Below are positions 57,727 through 64,000 of a DNA stretch of 64,000 bases, piece by piece; the stretch's first letter is position 1, and each line of letters begins with the position of its first letter. A program made the translations under genes and the position numbers. The stretch lies in the NCBI GenBank assembly GCA_963849635.1, contig CAWKIA010000017.1, forward strand, positions 25,783-89,782, given 5' to 3'. A model generated the notes under the pieces. The model searched no databases. It was not told where the DNA came from and worked only from the letters and a program-made list of their open reading frames with translations. The DNA comes from CAVRUD01 sp963849635. Lineage in GTDB: Bacteria > Chloroflexota > Chloroflexia > Thermomicrobiales > UBA6265.

Positions 57727-58088
57727 CCGGCATCTCCCTCTCCTGAGCCCGCCCCTGCGGTCGGGGAGAGCCCAGGATACGGGTGAATGCGGTCAGGACG
57801 AGCCCTGAATCCCGCGGTTGGGCCGCGTTGGGTCATCGTAAGCCCGACGTTCGTGCGACCAGGCCTGGCTCGTGCACCGGCGGCTGCCGGCACTGATCGG
57901 GGTGGTCCTAGCGCATGGCGATGCCCATCGGACGTGCCGGGTGGCCCGGGGAGGCCGTGGTAAAGTGATCCTGCACTCGCGGGCGGACATCCCGACCGCG
58001 GTCTTCCCGCGATTGGTCCGTGCATCGCCGCCTCCGGGCGACGCCGCCTGTCGTACCGGCCGGCTATCCGCCGGCGAAGGCGGTGGTC
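57727..58088. other. Divergent intergenic region, nothing recognised
   Basis: It must contain promoters for the minus-strand DinB gene and the plus-strand gene at 58089. No convincing hexamers, repeats or gene fragments were seen. Confidence 0.3.
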
Positions 58089-58514
58089 ATGGCACGGGAT
58101 CCGGCTCATCCCCTCCCCACCGATGCGCAACCATTGCCCGCGGCAGCGAGCCCGCGCCTCGGCGAAAGCGAGGGCTTCGAACTGGGCAAGAGTTCCACGC
58201 CGGAGGGCCATGCGCTCTACCTGAAGGGGCGTGTGAGTGGACGCGTGTTCCGGGTGTCACTCGCGCGTGACCCGGCGGAGCCGCGCTCCTGGTGCCTGTT
58301 CGTGGAGCATCGGGCCTCGATGGGGGTGCCGGGCCACCGCACGGACGCGGTGATTGGGCCCGGCCGTCTGACCCGGGAGGATGCGCTGGACGCACTCCGG
58401 TCCATCGAGTCGAATCCGAATGCCTGGCTCAGTGACCGGCGGCGTGGGAAGCTGCTGGACTGGATGCGGACGAGGCCGCCCGCGGAAGCGCCGCCGGACC
58501 CGCCGCGGCGCTGA
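58089..58514 (+). CDS. Conserved-looking protein of unknown function
   Basis: 141 residues from ATG 58089; the frame is open from 58020. The core looks like a small beta-alpha domain: SEGFELGKSSTPEGHALYLK, GRVSGRVFRVSLARDPAEPR, SWCLFVEHRASMG and LTREDALDALRSIESNPNAW. The N-terminal 30 and C-terminal 15 residues are Pro/Ala-rich. No signal peptide. No family recognised. Confidence 0.5.
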   Translation: MARDPAHPLPTDAQPLPAAASPRLGESEGFELGKSSTPEGHALYLKGRVSGRVFRVSLARDPAEPRSWCLFVEHRASMGVPGHRTDAVIGPGRLTREDALDALRSIESNPNAWLSDRRRGKLLDWMRTRPPAEAPPDPPRR

Positions 58515-58802
58515 CGGCTGGATCGGCGGTTGGCGTTCGGCGTTCGGAGAGAAGCCCCCTAACCCCCCGGCCCCCGTTCCCCCCGCTCCTCCGTAGCGCG
58601 GCAAGGGGAAAGGGGAGAACGGGTGCGGCATGGGGCGCGGAGAGGGACACGAGAGGTTTTGGTGGTGGATTTGAGGGCGCGATGCCCGATCTGTGTCGTC
58701 CCCTGGGTGCCATCCAACAAGCGCCGTTCTCAACCGTCGTACCAGCAGCCGCGCCCGGCTGTTCTGGCGTGGCGGCATCGATGACGGATTTGGAGGCAGC
58801 CC

Positions 58803-59183
58803 ATGACCACCTCGCCCGGCTTGAAGATCGCGTTGGTCACGCTCAATTCGCCCAACCCGCCGGCCCTGGCCGGTTTCTATAGCCGGTTGCTGGGCTGGGA
58901 GGTCGGGAGCAACGAGCCCGAGTGGGCTGACCTGCGTAACCCGGACGGCGGCATCGGGATGGGCTTTCACATCGAGAGCATCTACGAGCGCCCGGTGTGG
59001 CCGGCCAAGTCCGGGGAGCAGCAGATGATGGCCCACCTCGACATCGGGGTGGAGAACCTGCAAGCCGCCTGCGCCCACGCCGAGGCCTGCGGGGCGACCC
59101 TGGCCGAGTTCCAATCCGCCGACCACCTGCGCGTCTACCTCGACCCAGACGGCCACCCGTTCTGCCTGTTCGCGGACGAATAG
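58803..59183 (+). CDS. VOC-family (glyoxalase-like) protein
   Basis: 126 residues from ATG 58803. IALVTLNSPNPPALAGFYSR, LLGWEVGSNEPEWADLRNPD, HLDIGVENLQAACAHAEACG and YLDPDGHPFCLFADE are the glyoxalase/bleomycin-resistance fold with the usual closing DPdGhpFcL. Only part of the metal-ligand set (His in HLDIGV) is visible. Substrate unknown. It is a different subgroup from the VOC gene at 53622. Confidence 0.88.
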   Translation: MTTSPGLKIALVTLNSPNPPALAGFYSRLLGWEVGSNEPEWADLRNPDGGIGMGFHIESIYERPVWPAKSGEQQMMAHLDIGVENLQAACAHAEACGATLAEFQSADHLRVYLDPDGHPFCLFADE

Positions 59184-59386
59184 TGGTGCGCCACTGAACC
59201 GCCGAACGTCCCGCACCGCTTCGCCGATGTACATGCCATCCAAGCTGCCACGGAACTGTCACGCGGGGTCGTAACGCCGTCATGCCTTCGTGATCTGCCA
59301 CCGCCTAAAGTTGAACAAGACATAACTTCCCGGCCAGGCGGACCAGTGTCGGCCCCTGAGCACGGCGAAGTGAACTGAGGTGGCGG

Positions 59387-60445
59387 ATGGTTACTCGGAG
59401 GCAAACTGTAATTGGTGCGGAGCACAAGACGTTCCGCGTAGCGTGTGTCATCCTGGTCGCCCTCGCGACCGGGCTCGTGGGGCTGGGGGGAACGGACGGC
59501 GTTCGGGCGGCGGCATTCGCGGCCGGCGACGCCGTGGTGGTCGACACCGACTATCTCAATCTCCGCTCGGGCGCGGACCTGTCATCCTCGGTGATCGCCG
59601 TGCTGCCGGGCGGTTTCGCGCTGACGGTAACCGCCGGGCCGACGACGGCTGATGGCCACGACTGGTACGGGGTCCAAACCGGGGACGGCCGGACCGGGTG
59701 GGCCGCCGGTGAATACCTGGCGCTCGTGCAATCGTGGACGGGCTTCGCCGCCGGCGATTTTGCCCTGGTGGGCTCGGCACCCCTGAACTGCCGCACCGGA
59801 CCCGGGATCGGCTACGACGTGAGCTACCTCATGCACACCGGTACCGGCGTCCAGATCCTCGCCGGCCCCGAGGCGGCCGACGGCTACCACTGGTACAAGG
59901 TCCGCACCGACGCCGAGGTCGTGGGGTGGGCGGCCGGCGAGGGGCTGGTGCCGTCGTATAGCGTGCCGGGACCGCGCTTCACGGCGGGCGATCAGGTGGT
60001 GGTCGACACCGACCTCCTCAACCTGCGCGACGACATCGGCCTCGCGACGCGCGTGATCGACGTCCTGCCGGGCGGCACGGCGTTGAGCGTGACGAGCGGT
60101 CCGGCCCTCGCCGACGGCTACGCGTGGTACAGGGCCCAGACGCGCGACGGGCGGCTCGGCTGGGTGGTCGGCGCGCACCTGGCGGCCGCCCCCGCCCTCC
60201 CGCTCGCCGTCGGGGACGCCGTCCGCGTGACCGACGGCACCCTCAACCTGCGGGCGGCCCCAAGCCTGTCGGCAAACGTACTCCGCGTCATGTCCGACAA
60301 CGAGGCGCTGCTGATCCAGGGCGGGCCGGTCGAGGCGGACGGCTACACCTGGTACCGCGTCCGGAACTACGCCGGCGAAGGCTGGGCTGCGGGCGAGTAC
60401 CTGCGGTTTGACCCGAAGGGCTTCCCGCCGGAGGATGGCGGCTAA
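59387..60445 (+). CDS. Secreted protein with four SH3b repeats
   Basis: 352 residues. Signal segment FRVACVILVALATGLVGLGG with cleavage near VRAAAF. Four bacterial SH3 domains of about 75 residues follow, each with NLRSGA/NCRTGP/NLRDDI/NLRAAP, then VLPGG, DGxxWYxVxT and GWAAGEYL (for example ADGHDWYGVQTGDGRTGWAA). SH3b domains bind cell-wall peptides or glycans. There is no catalytic domain, so it may be an adhesin or wall-binding protein. A perfect terminator follows the gene. Confidence 0.88.
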   Translation: MVTRRQTVIGAEHKTFRVACVILVALATGLVGLGGTDGVRAAAFAAGDAVVVDTDYLNLRSGADLSSSVIAVLPGGFALTVTAGPTTADGHDWYGVQTGDGRTGWAAGEYLALVQSWTGFAAGDFALVGSAPLNCRTGPGIGYDVSYLMHTGTGVQILAGPEAADGYHWYKVRTDAEVVGWAAGEGLVPSYSVPGPRFTAGDQVVVDTDLLNLRDDIGLATRVIDVLPGGTALSVTSGPALADGYAWYRAQTRDGRLGWVVGAHLAAAPALPLAVGDAVRVTDGTLNLRAAPSLSANVLRVMSDNEALLIQGGPVEADGYTWYRVRNYAGEGWAAGEYLRFDPKGFPPEDGG

Positions 60446-60483
60446 ACCGTCCACGACACGCCCATGGAAGAAAAGCACGAGGC

Positions 60484-60508
60484 GCGGGCGGGTTAGATAC
60501 CCGCCCGC
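60484..60508 (+). terminator. Terminator of the SH3b gene
   Basis: GCGGGCGGGT pairs exactly with ACCCGCCCGC around TAGAT, 38 bp after the stop. Confidence 0.7.
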
Positions 60509-60735
60509 CGATCGCATTAGGGCTCAAGCGGTTCCATGCGCCTGCCCGGTTCCGGTGGCCCGGCAAATAGACCCCTGTAGGCCAGCCGGTACCGGCCTCC
60601 TTTGGCTGGCGAGCTACCTCCGATAAGGCCGTCGCGCGCAGCCGGATGTGTGCCGGGCGGGTGCATCTGGGCGGGTCGCCGTCGCGCATGCGCGTTCAGG
60701 GCGACCAGCACGTCGGCAACATCGACGCGTCCTTG

Positions 60736-61488
60736 TCATGGGCGAATGTTGGCATTGTGCCGGAAGAGGTTGTCGGGGTCGTAGATCCGCTTGACCTCGA
60801 CGAGCCGTCCGAAATTGGAGCCGTACGCGGCCTCCGTTCGAAGCTCGTCACCCTGGTCCATGTAGTTGATGTAGGCCGAGGGCTTGGAGAACGGCTGCAC
60901 GGCTTCAAACGTATCGCGCGCCCAGGCGATACGCACCTCGGTCTCTGCTGGGTCGGTCCAGCCGGTCGTGATGAGCAAGGTGCTTGCGGCATCGCGGTCG
61001 GCGAATGCGGTTGCGCCGGGAGCAATCCTGGCGATAGCTCCGCCCATCGGCTCGATATCGATGCCGCAATTGGGGAGGTCGATCCGCGCAATCGCCTCCT
61101 GGCAGACGCGGAGTGCGTCGTCCGAGATCGCCGCAAGGAAGCTCGATTTCCAGAAACGCAGTTGGCCTGCCGGGTAGCTGTCGTCCCAGGTCTGCTGCAT
61201 CTCGAGGTAACTCTTGCGGGCGACATCTTCGAACATGGGGCGACGGAATCTGCGGAAACGCTCGACCACGGCCTCACCGGCCTCGGCCGATCCGCAATGG
61301 CAGATCACAACAGAGGCGGTCTTGCCCCTTTCGTCGAACGAGTAGGAGAGGTAGACCTGGAGTTCGTCGGGGGCGTCCGCCAACACGTCGCGGTAGATGC
61401 GTCCAAGTGCGAACGCATCATCGAAGTCGTAGACCAACCGGCTGCCAAGGACTTGGGTCAATGGGTGGAGCATGCAGGTGCCGCCCAC
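60736..61488 (-). pseudogene. FAD-linked oxidase (BBE type), N-terminal half missing
   Basis: Only the C-terminal half of a berberine-bridge-type oxidase is present: LGSRLVYDFDDAFALGRIYR, DAPDELQVYLSYSFDERG, and the BBE domain PSAYINYMDQGDELRTEAAY, FGRLVEVKRIYDPDNLFRHN, ANIRP. The FAD-binding PCMH domain with the His/Cys flavin-attachment sites, which should precede it by about 220 residues, is absent. The upstream DNA shows no trace of it in any frame. Probably a 5' truncated pseudogene of a carbohydrate or alkaloid-type oxidase. Confidence 0.75.
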
Positions 61489-61605
61489 AGTCAGGACGGC
61501 CTGATCGACGGCGCCGCCGGATGGTCACCGTGCTGGCGCTGGGGGGCGGCCGGGAATCCGGCCTGCTCATCGTTCCTCGTTACCTGGCCACCCGTTTACA
61601 GAACT

Positions 61606-62466
61606 CTAGGGACACAACCTGGATAACCGCAGCGATTGCGATATCGTCCACGCAGTTGTTGTTGCAAGACTCCGGGAATGGTCGAGTTGCATGACGTAGC
61701 TGTAGGAGCCACAGGGTTTGCAAACCAGCCCATTCCAGCAATTGCCGGAGGAGACGTCGCCGATATAGGTGTAGCTGTCGCTATTATTGGGATCTTGGTA
61801 AAAGCAGCCGTCGTTGTAGCTGTCGGGACAGTCGTCGATGAACAGGCTGCCCTCGCCGAAGGCTTCCGGATACTCGAAGTCGGTCTGCTGTTGGGCCAGA
61901 TGCGCCAACCCGCGTCCCCCGTAGTCCGCCAGCACCCGGGCGTCGTAGGTCAGGGTGCCGCTGGCCGCGTCGTAGACCGGGGCGAGCAACTCGATCACCA
62001 GGATGTCCTGCGCGTCGCTGCCCTCCGGGGTCGCCACGAGAGCGGCGTTGGGCGGGTTCTCCGGGGTGAAGCCCAGCCCATCGAGGAAGGTCTGGGTCGG
62101 CGCCAGCCCGACGATCCGCTCGGGCCGGTCGGAGAAGTAGGCGGTCTGCGCCGCCGCGCCGGTCAGAGTCAGCGTGTACGTGCCCTCCTCGCCGGGCTTC
62201 GGCGCCCAGGCGCCGCCGTCGAAGGGCTGGACGAAGAGGTATTCGGGGTGGGTCCCGGCCGTGTCGGCGCTGGGGTGGGGATCCGTGGGCGTGCCCACCG
62301 GCGTGGCAGGCGGGGTGGCGTCCTGGGCGGCGGCGGCGCCACGCAGGCCGAGCGCGGCGACCCCGGCGGCGGCGAGGCCGGCACTGCCCTGGCGGACGGC
62401 GTGCCGGCGGCTGAGCCGGCGGTCGGCGAAGAAGGTGGCGAGACGATCGATGCGGGTGGGGTCCAT
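61606..62466 (-). CDS. Tat-exported protein of family B (copy 3 of 3)
   Basis: 286 residues. Signal RLSRRHAVRQGSAGLAAAGV, cleavage near AAAQDA. The core is shared with the next two genes: GTHPEYLFVQPFDGGAWAPK, YFSDRPERIVGLAPTQTFLD, GLGFTPENPPNAALVATPEG and VIELLAPVYDAASGTLTYDA. A Cys/Asp-rich end follows (FIDDCPDSYNDGCFYQDPNN). The last 25 residues may be off-frame: another frame gives SCNNNCVDDIAIAAVIQVVS, EFCKRVAR and stops at about 61588. An exported beta-rich protein of unknown function. Confidence 0.78.
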   Translation of the reverse strand: MDPTRIDRLATFFADRRLSRRHAVRQGSAGLAAAGVAALGLRGAAAAQDATPPATPVGTPTDPHPSADTAGTHPEYLFVQPFDGGAWAPKPGEEGTYTLTLTGAAAQTAYFSDRPERIVGLAPTQTFLDGLGFTPENPPNAALVATPEGSDAQDILVIELLAPVYDAASGTLTYDARVLADYGGRGLAHLAQQQTDFEYPEAFGEGSLFIDDCPDSYNDGCFYQDPNNSDSYTYIGDVSSGNCWNGLVCKPCGSYSYVMQLDHSRSLATTTAWTISQSLRLSRLCP

Positions 62467-62479
62467 GGGTCGGTCCTCC

Positions 62480-62760
62480 TTGGTGTGTGTGGGGCGAGCG
62501 ATCGGCGACCGTCCACGGCCCCGCGCTCGGTGGCCGGCCCGGCGAGTCGATGCTCCCGAGGGTAGCTGAGCGCGTCGTTCCGGGCGTCGACCATGGCGAT
62601 CTCGCCGCTCGGGGAGACGAGCAGGAAGTCGTCGTCGAAGTTCGGGGAGAACCCAGCCTCATCCGTGAGCAGGAATTGTCCGAGCAGGCGAGCCAGCAAT
62701 CGCAGTTGCTGGAGGATTTGGTCGCCAGCGCAGTCGGCCGCTTCCAGTCCGTCAAGGAAC
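62480..62760 (-). other. Protein-like fragment between family B copies
   Basis: The minus strand reads DQILQQLRLLARLLGQFLLT, DEAGFSPNFDDDFLLVSPSG and EIAMVDARNDALSYPREHRL without a usable start or stop. Composition is protein-like. Possibly a remnant of a gene cut by the family B duplications. Confidence 0.35.
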
Positions 62761-63588
62761 GCAGGGAATCAACCAGGTATCCCACCCGGCCACGGTACAG
62801 TGGTTGCTGTCATCGGGGCAGGTCGGCTCGCCACATTGACAGGCGCCCGGCTTCGCCTCCTGGCACTTTTTTGCCCAGTAGGTTTTCACGTCCGTGCCGT
62901 CGGTGCACGGCCGGCAGCAGCCATCGACGTAGCAGAACCCCGCATCCACGGTAAAGGTATTTGCGCCCTCCATGGACGAAGCATTGCAGATGACCGTCCC
63001 GTCGGCGCAGTCGTCGATGAACAGGTGAGCGGCGCCGAACTCCGGGCCGAACGCCGTCAGGTCGCCTGGCACCTCGGTGAAGCCCACCCCCAGCTCGCGT
63101 TCCCATTCCTCGAGCACCGCCACATCATAGGTCGCCGTATGGGTGGCTTCGTCGTAGCTGGGGTCGAACAGCTCGACCACGGCGATCTCGGTCGTGCCCC
63201 CTTCCTTCTCCACGACCAGCGCCGCGTTGGGTGGATTGGTCGTAGGGAAGCCGAGATTGCCAAGGAACTGGGCGGTCGGGGTGACGCCGACAACGCGCTC
63301 CGGGCGGTCGGTGAAGTAGATGGTCTGGCCGAGCCCCTGCTTCAGCGTCAGCACGTAGCGGTCCGTGGCATCCGCCTTGGGGGCGATGGAGCCGGATTGG
63401 AACGCCTGGAGGAAGAGGGTTTCGCTGGTCTTCTCGCCGGTGGTGGTGGCGATTGGGGTCGCGTTCTGGGCGGCCGTGGCGGTTGACGCGGCCACCCCTG
63501 CTGCGACGCTCATCATCACCGCCTGACGGCGAGTGAGCCGCTGCTGGGCGAAGAGTCGGGTAATCCGGTCGAAGCGGTCCGCATTCAT
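62752..63588 (-). CDS. Tat-exported protein of family B (copy 2 of 3)
   Basis: 278 residues. Signal RLTRRQAVMMSVAAGVAAST, cleavage near ATAAQN. Core: SETLFLQAFQSGSIAPKADA, YFTDRPERVVGVTPTAQFLG, NLGFPTTNPPNAALVVEKEG and VELFDPSYDEATHTATYDVA. The C-terminal part has eight or more Cys (CYVDGCCRPCTDGTDVKTYW, CQCGEPTCPDDSNHCTVAGW) and ends LIPCVP. The core strongly matches copy 3, while the Cys tails differ. Start ATG 63588 has GAGACCG upstream. Function unknown; export and disulfides suggest an extracellular role. Confidence 0.83.
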   Translation of the reverse strand: MNADRFDRITRLFAQQRLTRRQAVMMSVAAGVAASTATAAQNATPIATTTGEKTSETLFLQAFQSGSIAPKADATDRYVLTLKQGLGQTIYFTDRPERVVGVTPTAQFLGNLGFPTTNPPNAALVVEKEGGTTEIAVVELFDPSYDEATHTATYDVAVLEEWERELGVGFTEVPGDLTAFGPEFGAAHLFIDDCADGTVICNASSMEGANTFTVDAGFCYVDGCCRPCTDGTDVKTYWAKKCQEAKPGACQCGEPTCPDDSNHCTVAGWDTWLIPCVP

Positions 63589-63645
63589 ATCGGTCTCCTG
63601 GAGCGTAGTTGCGTGACGACGGCGGTGGAACCCTGACTTCCCGGG

Positions 63646-64000
63646 TTATGCACACACCTCGTAGGCGGTGTAGACGATGCAGGAGCCGCCGCACTGTTGC
63701 GGGTACGTTTGGTTGCAGAGCTGCTGGATGGAGTCGATGGAGTTCCCGTTGCACGGCTCGCAGATCAGGGTCCACCCGTTCCAGCACGTCCCGATCGGCC
63801 CACCCGGGACCGATCCGGCCGGGACGAGTCCAAGGGTGTAGCAGACGGTGATGTCGGGGCAGCTGTCGATGAAGAGGGCGGCGGCGCCGAACTGGGCCGG
63901 CACCTCACCCGCCCCCGTCGGCTCCTCCTGGAAGGTGATGCCCACTTTCTCGTACTCGGCCAGCACCTTCGCCGCGTAGGTGGCGGTGTGGGTCGCCTCG
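63646..64000 (-). CDS. Tat-exported protein of family B (copy 1 of 3), partial
   Basis: The frame is open to the window edge: EATHTATYAAKVLAEYEKVG, then AQFGAAALFIDSCPDITVCY and the tail CWNGWTLICEPCNGNSIDSI, QQLCNQTYPQQCGGSCIVYT ending VCA at 63646. The EATHTATY and FIDSCPD motifs match copies 2 and 3. The Tat signal and first half of the core lie outside the window. Confidence 0.8.
   Translation of the reverse strand, partial: EATHTATYAAKVLAEYEKVGITFQEEPTGAGEVPAQFGAAALFIDSCPDITVCYTLGLVPAGSVPGGPIGTCWNGWTLICEPCNGNSIDSIQQLCNQTYPQQCGGSCIVYTAYEVCA

Noticed and set aside
1..64000. tRNA or rRNA genes
   Set aside because: No tRNA cloverleaf core (GGTTCGAATCC-type arm with CCA end) or rRNA-like sequence was noticed on either strand.

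Overview
The window is about 64 kb of GC-rich bacterial DNA that fits a Chloroflexota of the Thermomicrobia/Sphaerobacter type. This is inferred from the caa3-type cytochrome oxidase operon with ctaG, the large LuxR/STAND ATPase regulators, the many Tat-exported proteins of unknown function and an LPNTG-tailed surface protein. No rRNA, tRNA, CRISPR array or phage module was seen. It looks like a chromosomal stretch in which a few housekeeping blocks (ctaCDEFG, argS, desaturase, cold-shock protein, threonine dehydratase) sit in fast-changing accessory DNA.

Layout. 1-6.5 kb: partial GNAT acetyltransferase, a broken LuxR/STAND regulator with an internal 258-bp duplication, a chimeric small protein, a DUF3291 protein, a PLP-dependent dehydratase and a resolvase remnant. 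6.5-8.9 kb: decayed BrnT/HTH toxin-antitoxin pair, a decayed minus-strand gene, and an intact ParDE pair. 8.9-15.7 kb (minus strand): ctaC-ctaD-ctaE-ctaF-ctaG, with almost every gap filled by an inverted array of short purine-rich repeats; CtaC is a fusion of subunit II, cytochrome c and two blue-copper domains. 16-29 kb: repeated units of a STAND-LuxR regulator followed by a conserved non-coding element of about 50 bp and a Tat-exported protein; one unit is intact, one has a broken regulator, and one is reduced to the last codons of the regulator. 29.5-35.2 kb: carbohydrate genes (PHP-glycosyltransferase fusion, a second glycosyltransferase, a GH67-like barrel). 35-43 kb: a 23-nt hairpin repeat array, three toxin-antitoxin loci (Phd/PIN, HigBA, an orphan antitoxin whose toxin is deleted), a cold-shock protein, DUF429 and argS with a structured leader. 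43-51 kb: another STAND-LuxR regulator, a Cys-rich exported protein, an LPNTG protein, a desaturase, NUDIX and a chorismate-mutase-like protein. 51-64 kb: hairpin repeats next to a decayed IS630 transposase, VOC, DinB and nucleotidyltransferase-like genes, two divergent Cys-rich exported proteins with matching promoters, an SH3-repeat protein, a truncated FAD oxidase, and three tandem paralogous Tat-exported proteins running off the end.

How the parts work together. The ctaCDEFG genes form one respiratory unit. The 16-29 kb region is the best candidate for something undescribed: regulators with a DNA-binding domain at both ends of a STAND ATPase, matching promoters upstream of two of them, and a shared element downstream that stands before exported proteins carrying nearly the same Tat signal peptide on unrelated mature domains. 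At least ten accessory genes read through only with frame changes, while the housekeeping genes are intact. That fits real decay, but sequencing error cannot be excluded from the sequence alone.
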